A stretch of DNA of 52,827 nucleotides from the NCBI GenBank assembly GCA_023453795.1, contig JAEXSP010000012.1:1-52827 (forward strand), given 5' to 3'. This DNA comes from Bacillota bacterium. Its GTDB lineage: Bacteria > Bacillota > Clostridia > Acetivibrionales > JAEXSP01. The notes beneath the pieces were generated by a model. It was not told the origin of the DNA. It did not search any database and was given only the letters and a program-made list of their open reading frames with translations. The position numbers and the translations under genes were made by a program. Numbering within the stretch: the stretch's first letter is position 1; every line of letters begins with the position of its first letter. Below are positions 1 to 9,209 of this stretch, in pieces.

Positions 1-64
1 TATGGGCGAGGCTCGCTGTAAACTGGATTCTTGAAAGAGTTTTCGACCGACTTACATCTCTATG

Positions 65-115
65 GGGTGACATTTTCTAGCGATAATTAATATTGATTTA
101 GGGTGACATTTTCTA
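65..115. repeat. Two direct 15-bp repeats, possible IS21-type element end
   Basis: GGGTGACATTTTCTA occurs at 65-79 and again at 101-115 in the same orientation, 36 bases apart. A weaker TGACATATTC follows near 124. Closely spaced direct copies of a TGACATTTTC-like sequence are, from memory, typical of the ends of IS21-family elements. A short plus-strand open frame enters from the window edge and stops at the first repeat (TAG at 78-80), ending in WGDIF. It could be the tail of a transposase-type gene but is too short to identify. The element itself would lie outside the window. Confidence 0.4.
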
Positions 116-253
116 AAGTTATTGACATATTCGACTTAATTCGATTCTCAAAAACCCGAAGTGGTATATTTTTCTCTGAAGCAGCCTAAAATAGGTGTGA
201 CCCTGTGAGTTTGTCCTTATCTTGTAAAGTGAACTAATTGTATCTGTCAGAAT

Positions 254-289
254 AAAAAAATAAGCCTTCGGTCAGACCGAATGCCTATT
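254..289 (-). terminator. Rho-independent terminator closing the NRPS/PKS operon
   Basis: On the minus strand a stem built from TTCGGTC and GACCGAA, extended outward by GC and AATA/TATT pairs, is followed directly by a run of seven T. It begins about 50 bases after the stop codon of the last NRPS gene. The rest of positions 116-335 shows no gene. Confidence 0.85.
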
Positions 290-335
290 ATTTATAGTTT
301 TTATTTTTGCCGATCAATTCTTTTATCATTATCAG

Positions 336-3300
336 CTAGCTTTGCGAAGTTATTTTTTTTCTGTTTTCATTCAATGTCAATTGCTCAATTACCTTTTGCA
401 AGACCTCATATTCCTTTTCCTTTACTTCATTGACCCTTTCAATTACATTGTGAAGCATGGATTGCTGCTCCTTTGTTAGCCTTTGGGCATCAAACTCACT
501 ATAGGATTGTGCAAGGTATTGAAGCCTGATATCATTCCATTGTTCAACAATTCCCAAGTATTGTTCCTGAAGTTCGAGGATTTTCCCTGTCAGCTGATTT
601 TTTGAGATTACATATCCAAGTCTGTCATATAAGCATTTTTTATGTTCGGATAATAAGTGGATTGCTCTATAATCAATGGTTAGCTTACCATCTAATAAAT
701 TTTGTAAATTACGAAGGAGTACATCGTATACCTTAAACCCGAATTCTACCTGATCCGGCTGATACTCAAAAGAATAGAGCCTTCTCAAGTCGCTTCCGGA
801 AAGGAGGTAATCCTGCAATTCTTTTATGAAACCGGTGGTACTGAAAGGAAATTCAGCATCAAAACTTTTTGGTCTGATCAATTGTACGGCCGACCAGTCA
901 CACCAGGGGGCATAATTCTTATAATGGATTTTACCGTTCTCATAAGCATCCGTGAACTCGCTATAGGAAAAAGTAATGCCTGTAAAAAGCCTTTCCTGAT
1001 TGAAGCCGACAGCCTTCAATTGCTTGGTTCCGTTATCATATCCATAAATCAGTGAAGAATGCACAAAATGATTTCGTTGGTAATCCCATTTATTGGGAAG
1101 ATAAAATTCATCTACGTTTATTACCAGGTAATACCCCATATTGAGCTTTTCAATGATAAAATCAATTATAGATTTTTCTTTTTTCAATAAATGGTATCCC
1201 AAGCAAACCACATCTGCGATTTCGATATAACAATCCCTGGGTTCAAGGTAGTTGAGTTCTACATATCCGCTGGAATCGGTAAACGAAAAAACCTGTATGA
1301 AGTTATTAAAGTACCATGGAAGATACTTATCATAGGCAAGTATCGCACATAAAGGCAGACTCCTGTGAAGGTATGTTGTTATATCCTTCTGAATTACCAC
1401 CTTTAGCTCTTTTGCCGCAGGGTATTCTTTAAATTCCCCGCTCAGAGCCGTGTCTTCCCCTTTGTTTTCCACCTGCACCTGATAGTCCTTCAGGTTATAT
1501 TTTTGCTGTACAGCTGCAAACTGGTCAAAGGTGCTTTCCTTCGGTTCGCCGGTTTTCGTGCCGTCCATTATCCCTTTAATCGTCGTATATCTGAATATAT
1601 CCGATATTGAGAGGTTTGTCCCTGCTTCAGCAGCTCTGGCAGTCACCTCTACCGCCTTGATGGAATCGCCGCCCATATTAAAGAAATTATCTTCAATGCC
1701 CACTTTATTGAGCCCCAATATTTCACACCATATTTGGGCAAGGGCCTCTTCCTCTTTATTTCTTGGAGGGATGAATTCCACTCCAGTATTAATTGATGAG
1801 GTATCCGGCTCGGGAAGCTTCTTTCTGTCAATCTTACCATTAGGTGTCAAAGGCATTTTTTCAAGACGTGTAAAGTATGACGGCACCATGTAGCCGGGAA
1901 GTTCCTTAAGAATATGCTCTTTCAATTGTGCTACGGTTAATTCCTTATCCGATACAAAATAGGCACAAAGGTATTTTCCGTTGTTTTCATTTGTCTTGTC
2001 TATTACAACGGCTTCCTTGATGTTATCGTGTTTCATTAAATGGTTTTCTATCTCTCCCAGCTCTATTCTGAAGCCGCGGATTTTTACCTGGTTGTCCACC
2101 CTTCCTAAGAAGTCAATGTTTCCGTCAGGAAGCCACCTTGCCAAATCTCCGGTTTTATAAATCCTGTCACCTTTTATAAAAGGATTGTCTATAAACTTTT
2201 CAGAGGTCATTTCCTTCCTGTTTAAATAGCCTCTTCCAACGCCGTCTCCTCCTACCCACAGTTCACCGAACACGCCTACAGGCTGTAAATGATTATATTT
2301 GTCGACAATATAGGCGGTAGAGTTGCTGATGGGTTTTCCTATCGGGATATTCTCCTCATATATTCTGTCAATCGGGAAGCAAGTTGAAAAAGTTGTATTC
2401 TCTGTGGGCCCATATCCGTTAATTATTTCAAGGTTTGGACATTTCTCCATCACATTGTTGATGTGCCTTGGTGAAAGCGTATCTCCGCCCACAAGAAGGT
2501 ATTTGAGCCCTGAAAACATTTCGGGGCATTTGTCGGACAGCTGATTAAACAGCGGTGATGTAAGCCATAATATTGTTATCTTGTTTTCTGCGAGTACTTT
2601 CTGAAGCTTTTTTGCATCCAAAATGTTATTTCCGTCAGTCAGATACAGGCTTAACCCGTTTAACAGAGCACCCCATATTTCAAAGGTACAGGCATCAAAA
2701 ACAATAGCACCTGTCTGAAGTATACGGTCATCCTTGCTGAACCGTATATAGTTTGTGTTTTTGACCAGTCTTACAACGTTTCTGTGTTCAACCATAGTTC
2801 CTTTGGGTTTGCCGGTAGAACCGGAAGTATACATAATATATGCCAGATTGAGAGGCGCACCTGTGCAGCTTTCTTCTTTGACTTCCGTCCGATAATGTGA
2901 AGGATTATCCAGGAATATAGTTTCCGGCACACTGATGCCGGTAATCGGATCAAGATCAGACATTGTAAGCAGTACCTTCGCGCCGCTGTCTTCAAGCATA
3001 TAACATTTTCTTTCGTCCGGGTAACCCGGGTCAATGGGCAGGTATGCCCCCCCGGCTTTTAATATTGCCAGTATGCCAATTATGCACTCAACAGAGCGTT
3101 GAGCCATAATGGCTACAATACTTTCGGAGTCAACACCCTTTTCTTTCAATAATGAAGCAAGCTGATTTGCCCGTATATCGAGCTCTTCATAAGTCAGCCT
3201 TGTATTTTCAGACACAACGGCAAGCTGCAGAGGGGTTTTTCCTGCCTGCTCTTCAAACAGCTGATGTATCGTTTTGTCACGGGGATATTCGGTTTTAGTA

Positions 3301-4082
3301 TTATTAAAACCAAATAAAAGCTTATTTTTCTCTTCTTCGGACAATATATCTATTTCACAAACTTTTATGTCATCTTTTTCTGTCACAGCCTGTGCCGCAT
3401 TAATAAAGTGGCCCCCTGCAGCCTCTATTGTTTTCCTGTCAAAGACAGCTGCATTATATCTAAACCTGATGCATATCTTGCTTTCGAAATTTATTTCAAA
3501 TGAAAAGTCATAAGCTTGCTGCTCCTGAACTCCTGAATGCTCCGTACATTCCTGATGCGCCGGTTCACTGACTTTTTTCTCTAATGGCTGCTTATCAATA
3601 ATCATTATATGATCAATAAGCTTCCTGCTTTCGCCCAAGACCGATTGGATTTCGTTAATATCCATGCTTCCGGCCTGTCCGGCTTTTAATTTCTCTGTTT
3701 CGTTGCATCTCAAAAGCTGATTGAAGCAGGTATCTCCATCACATTTTATTCTCAATGGAACAACTTTCTCACTTTTTTCATTTATAGTCAATCCAAATAA
3801 TACATCGTGTGTATTATTATATTTCTGAAGGACAATTCCCCAAACAGCTTCAACTACGGTATCCATTGACACATGATGCTTTAGTGCTATTTCCTTAAGC
3901 TTTTCGCTCAAACTGCCGTCAAGCTCAATAAAAACCTTTTCCTCCATACAAGTACTGCTTTTGTTTGCTTTGTTGAATTTGGGTAGGACAGTATCCTGCT
4001 CGTAATCACAAAGATATTCTTTCCAGTATGAAATATCACCTTCCGGTCTTTCATTTCTTTCTTTTGCACCGGTTTCCATCAT
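336..4082 (-). CDS. NRPS: half C domain-A(Val)-PCP-papain-like acyltransferase
   Basis: This 1248-residue protein probably activates L-valine, loads it on its own carrier domain and passes it on through its C-terminal domain. Residues 1-260 match only the C-terminal lobe of a condensation domain; no HHxxxDG motif is present, so it should not condense. The A domain (about 275-770) has YTSGSTGKPKG and the A10 lysine, and its pocket residues read DAFWLGGTFK, the classical Val code. The PCP (about 775-845) carries GGDSI. Residues 880-1248 form a papain-like domain related in pattern to the two neighbouring BtrH-like proteins, with candidate Cys near 912 (LPLCAIL) and His near 1008 (HFVHSS). It is the last gene of the operon, preceded by GAGGTGA. 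Valine specificity is strong; the acyl-transfer role is inferred. Confidence 0.88.
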   Translation of the reverse strand: MMETGAKERNERPEGDISYWKEYLCDYEQDTVLPKFNKANKSSTCMEEKVFIELDGSLSEKLKEIALKHHVSMDTVVEAVWGIVLQKYNNTHDVLFGLTINEKSEKVVPLRIKCDGDTCFNQLLRCNETEKLKAGQAGSMDINEIQSVLGESRKLIDHIMIIDKQPLEKKVSEPAHQECTEHSGVQEQQAYDFSFEINFESKICIRFRYNAAVFDRKTIEAAGGHFINAAQAVTEKDDIKVCEIDILSEEEKNKLLFGFNNTKTEYPRDKTIHQLFEEQAGKTPLQLAVVSENTRLTYEELDIRANQLASLLKEKGVDSESIVAIMAQRSVECIIGILAILKAGGAYLPIDPGYPDERKCYMLEDSGAKVLLTMSDLDPITGISVPETIFLDNPSHYRTEVKEESCTGAPLNLAYIMYTSGSTGKPKGTMVEHRNVVRLVKNTNYIRFSKDDRILQTGAIVFDACTFEIWGALLNGLSLYLTDGNNILDAKKLQKVLAENKITILWLTSPLFNQLSDKCPEMFSGLKYLLVGGDTLSPRHINNVMEKCPNLEIINGYGPTENTTFSTCFPIDRIYEENIPIGKPISNSTAYIVDKYNHLQPVGVFGELWVGGDGVGRGYLNRKEMTSEKFIDNPFIKGDRIYKTGDLARWLPDGNIDFLGRVDNQVKIRGFRIELGEIENHLMKHDNIKEAVVIDKTNENNGKYLCAYFVSDKELTVAQLKEHILKELPGYMVPSYFTRLEKMPLTPNGKIDRKKLPEPDTSSINTGVEFIPPRNKEEEALAQIWCEILGLNKVGIEDNFFNMGGDSIKAVEVTARAAEAGTNLSISDIFRYTTIKGIMDGTKTGEPKESTFDQFAAVQQKYNLKDYQVQVENKGEDTALSGEFKEYPAAKELKVVIQKDITTYLHRSLPLCAILAYDKYLPWYFNNFIQVFSFTDSSGYVELNYLEPRDCYIEIADVVCLGYHLLKKEKSIIDFIIEKLNMGYYLVINVDEFYLPNKWDYQRNHFVHSSLIYGYDNGTKQLKAVGFNQERLFTGITFSYSEFTDAYENGKIHYKNYAPWCDWSAVQLIRPKSFDAEFPFSTTGFIKELQDYLLSGSDLRRLYSFEYQPDQVEFGFKVYDVLLRNLQNLLDGKLTIDYRAIHLLSEHKKCLYDRLGYVISKNQLTGKILELQEQYLGIVEQWNDIRLQYLAQSYSEFDAQRLTKEQQSMLHNVIERVNEVKEKEYEVLQKVIEQLTLNENRKKITSQS

Positions 4083-4122
4083 TAGCTCACCTCATCTGCC
4101 TATGCTATACGATAGGTATGTC

Positions 4123-5103
4123 TTATTTGTTATCTATATAAAAAGTTTCCTGCATTTCTTTGGCAATACCTTCTTCAAAGTCTGCCAGACGCCGTATATC
4201 ATTTACAATTTGAGCCGTGTATTCTTGCGGATTATTACTATCGCAGGCACTGGCCAGCATTCTTCTTACCCTTCTCCATCCCCAGCCCGCTTTTTCCACC
4301 TGTTTGGAGAAACGAGACAGGTCCTTCTCTGGAAAATTCTTTTCAAGATATTGAAGAACACTTGCAAAGTGCAACCTCCTGGCACCAATATCCGATATTC
4401 TCAAAATGATCGGAGAAACCCATATCATTTCTTCATAGCCCTCGATCTCCTGCTTAAGGTTAAACGAACTCTCCATCTTGTCCGCAAAGGCTCTCATTCC
4501 TTGAATTCCGTTAATATCCCCCTCATCCGCAAGAATAGTCAATGCTGCTTTTTCAAGTATTTCATTAAGGTTGATATCGTTGGGTTTTTCCTTACTGCGG
4601 GTCAGAGTGATGCATTTCGCATTACCCTTAATGAAACTTTCCATCGGCAAGGGATTTGCAAGATTGTTTACAAACGGGTCAAGGCAATAGATTACGCCTT
4701 TTTCCTCGTCAATATCTACAGCCAGACTATAGTGTTCGAAATGGTATTTGCCGAAGACATCCTTCCAGGGTGCATAGAACGCATCAAGGCTTAGTATGAC
4801 AGGCCTTCCGTCGGCTAATTCATTTCTTAAAATATCCTTTTGCAGATCTATATTTTCTTCCTCATGAAAGGCAGGTAAGACCCCATGGTATTTCCAGAGG
4901 CATTCCCAAACCTTGTATTCCCCTCCCCCGATCCGGTTGCCTAGGATTTCAGGGTTTTCATCTATAGGCGGTAAAAATGTAAAGCCCCAACCTTCGGAAA
5001 ACATTAAAACATATTCCTGCTGCCACGTCTCCATCAGCGATACAAGAACGTTTTCCAGACAGTTATAGTGTTCTTCACGAATAAACTTAAAATTTTCTAT
5101 CAT
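4123..5103 (-). CDS. BtrH-like cysteine acyltransferase (free-standing)
   Basis: A 326-residue protein resembling the butirosin BtrH N-terminal family, whose founder moves an acyl group from an acyl carrier protein to an amine. The candidate nucleophile is the Cys of HYNCLEN near residue 15, and the candidate His lies in YHFEHYS, followed by a YCLDPF segment. The C-terminal part is helical. It is a paralogue of the next upstream gene: both share the NCLE and ADxxE...EIEG(Y/F)EE patterns. The frame is open to a TTG at 5148, but the ATG at 5103 follows a good AAGGAG (5114-5119), so I place the start there. No signal peptide is seen, so the protein should be cytoplasmic. A hydrolase role cannot be excluded. 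Confidence 0.8.
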   Translation of the reverse strand: MIENFKFIREEHYNCLENVLVSLMETWQQEYVLMFSEGWGFTFLPPIDENPEILGNRIGGGEYKVWECLWKYHGVLPAFHEEENIDLQKDILRNELADGRPVILSLDAFYAPWKDVFGKYHFEHYSLAVDIDEEKGVIYCLDPFVNNLANPLPMESFIKGNAKCITLTRSKEKPNDINLNEILEKAALTILADEGDINGIQGMRAFADKMESSFNLKQEIEGYEEMIWVSPIILRISDIGARRLHFASVLQYLEKNFPEKDLSRFSKQVEKAGWGWRRVRRMLASACDSNNPQEYTAQIVNDIRRLADFEEGIAKEMQETFYIDNK

Positions 5104-5144
5104 TGCACCAAAGCTCCTTAAACAGCAAATCATACATTCTTTCT

Positions 5145-6098
5145 TCAACCGAGCATCGAAGAAATTTCTTGTGCCAAGCTCTCTTCTTCATCCGCCAATT
5201 TTCTTACTTCATCAGCAAACTGGAGTATTTTCTTTTGCTGCTCTTTGCTTTCGACGGATTTCACCAGCACTTCCCTGGTTTTTTTCCAGCCTTCTCCGAC
5301 CTTTTTCATGCTGTGTGAAAGCTCTGACAGCCTCAAAACCTTATTTCGTTCTCCCAGATACTCCATCAGCCGCGCGAAATTCAACCTGCGGAAAAATACT
5401 TCTGCCAGCTGCATGAATATAGGGCAGTTGTATTTCAATTCTTCAAAGCCTTCAATCTCAGCCTTTAAATCAATGCTTTGCTCTACCTCGTCCGCAAACA
5501 TCCTCATGGCAGCAAAGGCATCCGAAGACTGAACTTTCGATACCGCATTCTTCATTACATCACGCCAATCGGGCGCAGGTTCTTTTTCGGTAAGTGAAAA
5601 GGTAATGCATTTCGCCTTTGACAATTTAAAATTCTTCAAAGGGAGCGGATTAATATTCTTATTCCAGTATGGATCCACCACGAGGATATGCTCCTCTGCT
5701 TCATCTACATCCACGACTATGAGGAAATGCTTCATATGCAGCTTCCTGTAAACATTCGTCCACGGAACATAATAACCATCCAACCACAAAACCGTGGGTT
5801 TTCCGCCGGCTAATTCATTTTTCAATATCTCAAACTGCTGCTCCATTGTTTGACTGAAATGGCATTTGGAATTTATACCGTGATATTTCTCCAGGCTTAC
5901 CCAGGCGTTATATTCTCCCGCTTCCACCCTGTTGCCGATGATTCTCTTTTTTGAGCCTGTTGAAGGAAAAAAAGCAAAATTCCAAGCGTCTGCATAGATC
6001 AGCATATGCTCTCTTCCGAATCCGGTTGCAATACAGGCGATAGCGTCCTCCAAACAGTTATAAAGTTCATCATGCTGAGGTTCAAATCCATGTATCAT
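5145..6098 (-). CDS. BtrH-like cysteine acyltransferase (second copy)
   Basis: A 317-residue paralogue of the gene that follows it. LYNCLED near residue 14 gives the candidate nucleophile Cys, and KLHMKHF gives the candidate His, followed by VVDPYW. The central pattern LDGYYVPW corresponds to LDAFYAPW in the neighbour and to VDEFYLP in the papain-like domain of the Val NRPS. The start codon overlaps the stop of the upstream PaaK-like ligase by ATGA, so the two are probably translationally coupled. By analogy with BtrH it would transfer a carrier-bound acyl group to a product amine or hydroxyl. Two copies suggest either two acceptor sites or a heterodimer. No membrane segment is visible. Confidence 0.8.
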   Translation of the reverse strand: MIHGFEPQHDELYNCLEDAIACIATGFGREHMLIYADAWNFAFFPSTGSKKRIIGNRVEAGEYNAWVSLEKYHGINSKCHFSQTMEQQFEILKNELAGGKPTVLWLDGYYVPWTNVYRKLHMKHFLIVVDVDEAEEHILVVDPYWNKNINPLPLKNFKLSKAKCITFSLTEKEPAPDWRDVMKNAVSKVQSSDAFAAMRMFADEVEQSIDLKAEIEGFEELKYNCPIFMQLAEVFFRRLNFARLMEYLGERNKVLRLSELSHSMKKVGEGWKKTREVLVKSVESKEQQKKILQFADEVRKLADEEESLAQEISSMLG

Positions 6099-7342
6099 CT
6101 TTTTATAGCATCTCCTTCTCCAGCTTTAACAAAAGAATAGAATATCTTTATCTTGCCGGACGGCAGAGGCGGAATATCTTCAACAAACTTAAATTCTACC
6201 TCCGCTTCACTGCCTATTCCCGTATGGATATAATCCAGCAGAAACTGTGTAACCTCGTCCGTGTAGTTCGGAAGCCTGACTATATACATAATAAACGTAT
6301 TCAATTCCACTTGTTCTACACGAAAACTATCGATACAGTCCATTCCTCTGTTTATTAATTTGTATATGCCCCTTTTAAAGAATATCTCGCCAAGCACTTC
6401 CTTTTTTCCTACAATCATATCCCCTGTCCTTCCCCCGTAGAGTGTAATCACCTGAGATGCTTGTCCGCATTCACAATCCACAAATTCTACTTTCCCAAGA
6501 TCCTGGATATTATAGCGGATGACCGGCATCAGCTTGTTATATAAGCTTGTTACTGTAATCTCGCCAATGTCTTTTTTCCCGGGCAGTATACTGTGGTTGA
6601 CAGTTTCCACATACATCAGGTCCTTCTGGACATGAAGATGCCCCTTGGGGCATTCATAAGCAATGCACCAGGTTTCAATGGTTCCATAATGGTTAATGGT
6701 CTTGCAGCCAAAGATTTCTTCGATGTACTGTCTTGAGTTTTTATCGGCATATTCCCCTGCCAGCTCTATAAACTTGATAGTTCCCTTGTTATAGGGCACT
6801 TCTTCATTCTGAATCAGCTTTGCGTATTTCTCAAAGGTTGAAGCAGGCCCAGACAGCCACCTTGGCGACAATGCCAGCAGTCTTCGGAAGCACTTTTTCA
6901 TATGCTCTTTCTCAAAGTTCAGAAGATTTCCGACCTTTTTATATGTATTCACATCATGGAGTGACAGATAGTTTGTTATATCCACTTCAGGATCCCACAT
7001 ACGCCTCTGTTTCCAGATATTCAGCATGGCAAGCATTCTTTCGGTTCTGGTTTTCTGACAGTTGACGGGAGTTCCTGTTGAACCGCTCGTCAATTCTCCG
7101 AAGGTATCTTCCCTCGTATCCGAAATGTAGCTTGAATAGTTCTTCCTGATATCTTTTTTGGTGGTAACAGGCAGTTTTTCAAGAATTTCATCTATACTGC
7201 CTTTAAGATTAATACTATTTTCTTTGAAAACCCCTCTGTAATACTCATTATGCATATTCAGATGATTTAAAACTGCAAGCAGCTTTTCCTTTTGAGCCGG
7301 GCTTGGCAACGTAAGTTGCCTGTTACAACTTTCCAGCATCAT
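6095..7342 (-). CDS. PaaK-like adenylate-forming ligase
   Basis: A 415-residue protein of the phenylacetate-CoA ligase/coenzyme F390 synthetase branch of the ANL superfamily. It has the P-loop-like LTSGSTGTPVNC near residue 85, HYGTIETW in the middle, a CECGQ cysteine pair, GGRTGDMI, and PSGKIKIF with the C-terminal catalytic lysine. The length is normal for the family. It should activate a carboxylic acid as an adenylate and pass it to a thiol, either CoA or a carrier protein; the substrate cannot be read from the sequence. It lies between the free ACP and the two BtrH-like genes and overlaps the downstream one by 4 bases. GGGGG precedes a tandem ATG ATG start. Confidence 0.82.
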   Translation of the reverse strand: MMLESCNRQLTLPSPAQKEKLLAVLNHLNMHNEYYRGVFKENSINLKGSIDEILEKLPVTTKKDIRKNYSSYISDTREDTFGELTSGSTGTPVNCQKTRTERMLAMLNIWKQRRMWDPEVDITNYLSLHDVNTYKKVGNLLNFEKEHMKKCFRRLLALSPRWLSGPASTFEKYAKLIQNEEVPYNKGTIKFIELAGEYADKNSRQYIEEIFGCKTINHYGTIETWCIAYECPKGHLHVQKDLMYVETVNHSILPGKKDIGEITVTSLYNKLMPVIRYNIQDLGKVEFVDCECGQASQVITLYGGRTGDMIVGKKEVLGEIFFKRGIYKLINRGMDCIDSFRVEQVELNTFIMYIVRLPNYTDEVTQFLLDYIHTGIGSEAEVEFKFVEDIPPLPSGKIKIFYSFVKAGEGDAIKR

Positions 7343-7387
7343 TCTGTCCCCCGCTTTTTTTATTATTCTACACTACTCTGCAAAGCT

Positions 7388-7639
7388 TCAGTTAACCTTG
7401 CCTTCTATATAATCCCTTAAAGCGCTGTATTTTGTCAGGGTCTCTATCACAAGATATTCATTTTCAACTATTATGTCAAATTCTCTTTCTATATCTGCTA
7501 TCAGCCTCAGTACCTGTATTGAGTCAAAAAGGAAATCACCGATAAGGTCGGAATCGTCATGAATCTCATCGACGGAAATCCCAATTCTCAAGTTCCTCGC
7601 AATAATTTGTTTCAGTTTTTCATCTACACTTTCTTTCAT
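7388..7639 (-). CDS. Free-standing acyl carrier protein
   Basis: An 83-residue acidic helical protein with the phosphopantetheine attachment motif FDSIQVLRL near residue 40. Length and motif fit a discrete ACP. It lies directly after an acyl-AMP ligase and before a PaaK-like ligase and two BtrH-like proteins. This order recalls the carrier, ligase and BtrH set of butirosin biosynthesis, in which a side chain is built on an ACP and then transferred. That job is inferred from context. A strong AGGGGG sits about 9 bases before the ATG. Confidence 0.88.
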   Translation of the reverse strand: MKESVDEKLKQIIARNLRIGISVDEIHDDSDLIGDFLFDSIQVLRLIADIEREFDIIVENEYLVIETLTKYSALRDYIEGKVN

Positions 7640-7664
7640 TTAAACCAGCCCCCTTCACAAATTT

Positions 7665-9185
7665 TTATATTGCAGTCTTTATAGCCTGTTTTCTTACAAT
7701 CTTTCCGCTGAGTGTCTTTTCCAGCTGTTCTACCTCAAATATTTTCTGGGGTATTTTATAGTCCTCAAGGTTGTCTTTACAATGCATAAATAATTCCCGC
7801 ATATTTATTTTGCAGCCCTCAACCGGAACAACATAAGCTGCGATCTCTTCTCCGGCCAGCTCGTCTGCCTCACCCCTTACTAAAACTTCCCTAATACCTT
7901 CAAAGCCTATAATAACGCTCTCAATTTCCTCCGGATAAATGTTTTTACCTGAACGAATAATTAAATTATCCTTTCTTCCTGTGACATACAGATATCCGTC
8001 CGAATCCAGGCGCCCTATATCACCGGTATGCAGAAGCCCATCCTTTAACGCTTTACGGGTCAACTCCTCATTTTTGTAATATCCCAGCATCACATTCGGG
8101 CCTTTCACCGCAATTTCTCCCGATTGCTCAGGGCCCAGTACCTTTCCTTCGCTGTCTAAAATATACACGCTTACATCCTTAATCGGTACTCCGCTGGAGC
8201 CTTCCCTTTTCAGCAATTCATCCCTTTCAATGTAGGTAACTCTAGGTGCAGCTTCGGTCAAGCCGTAAGAATATATGAGGTTTGCACCTTCGAATTTGTC
8301 AGCAAGTTCTCTGATCTTGGAAAGCGCGATACTTGCACCATAAAAATTAATAATCCTCAGAGTCGAAATGTCATATCTATCCAGGTTTCTGTGTCCCAAT
8401 ATTGCAGAAAGCAGTGTAGGTACGGCAAAAAATATTGTAACCTTATGTTCATCAATAAGCTGCAGTATCAACGACGCAGTAGGCATATTCGGTGTTAAAA
8501 CAAGGGTGCAGCCGTTTGCCAGAGATACAAGCATTTCTCCGGTGATACTTGACGCATGGTTAATATTCTTAATCAGCAGTATTTTATCATCCGGGGTAAG
8601 CTTTAAATAATCCGAAATCCCCTTGACATTGCTCACAATATTGTGATCGGAAAGCATGATTCCCTTGGGCATCTGGGTGGTTCCGGAAGAAAACAGAATC
8701 ATTGCCGGACTCGCTTTCTTGTGGTAGCATTCATGTGGGATTTCCGGCTCTATGCTTGAAAGCTCCACATATCTGCAGTCATCTGCTTGTCCGCTGCTTT
8801 CCATATAAAAAATGCCGGATAAAATACCGCAGTCCTCCTGCTGAAACGCTGAAAAGGTCTTTTCAAATTTGCTGAGAGTGATTATATATTTAATATCATA
8901 AAACCTTACTACATTCAGCAGTTTATGAAGTCCCATATTAATATATAAAGGAACGATGACTGCACCGCAAAGGTTAATAGCAAAGAATGCCTCTATGAAT
9001 TCAATAGAGTTGTTCATTGCAACGATTACATTGTCCCCTTTTTGAATCCCACGGGAAGATAATTTCTCCGCCAGCCTCTTTACATTATAAAGCAGTTCTT
9101 TATAAGTAACACTTTTTTCTTGACAGCAAACGGCAATATTGTCACCATGCACGCCAGCCGCTTGTTCCAGCAATTCAAACACCAT
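7665..9185 (-). CDS. Acyl-AMP ligase (ANL superfamily)
   Basis: A 506-residue adenylate-forming enzyme with FSSGTTQMPKGIM near residue 167, YGLTEAAPR, HTGDIGRL, GRKDNLIIRSGKNIYP and the C-terminal lysine motif TLSGKIVRK. It has no carrier domain of its own. Directly downstream, 25 bases away, is a free ACP that is the likely acceptor of its acyl-adenylate. The overall form is close to long-chain or aryl acyl-CoA ligases rather than amino-acid A domains, and a Stachelhaus-style code is not meaningful here. The substrate is unknown. Confidence 0.85.
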   Translation of the reverse strand: MVFELLEQAAGVHGDNIAVCCQEKSVTYKELLYNVKRLAEKLSSRGIQKGDNVIVAMNNSIEFIEAFFAINLCGAVIVPLYINMGLHKLLNVVRFYDIKYIITLSKFEKTFSAFQQEDCGILSGIFYMESSGQADDCRYVELSSIEPEIPHECYHKKASPAMILFSSGTTQMPKGIMLSDHNIVSNVKGISDYLKLTPDDKILLIKNINHASSITGEMLVSLANGCTLVLTPNMPTASLILQLIDEHKVTIFFAVPTLLSAILGHRNLDRYDISTLRIINFYGASIALSKIRELADKFEGANLIYSYGLTEAAPRVTYIERDELLKREGSSGVPIKDVSVYILDSEGKVLGPEQSGEIAVKGPNVMLGYYKNEELTRKALKDGLLHTGDIGRLDSDGYLYVTGRKDNLIIRSGKNIYPEEIESVIIGFEGIREVLVRGEADELAGEEIAAYVVPVEGCKINMRELFMHCKDNLEDYKIPQKIFEVEQLEKTLSGKIVRKQAIKTAI

Positions 9186-9209
9186 TTTCCACCTTACCTC
9201 CGTTAAGCG

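Noticed and set aside
4102..4794. A 230-codon open frame on the plus strand, antisense to a BtrH-like gene
   Set aside because: It lies wholly inside a convincing minus-strand gene, shows no recognisable motif, and its composition (Phe- and Ser-rich) is that of an antisense shadow.
5104..5148. TTG start giving 15 extra residues on the first BtrH-like protein
   Set aside because: The extra segment contains the ribosome binding site of the ATG at 5103, and the NCLE motif then falls at the same place as in the paralogue.
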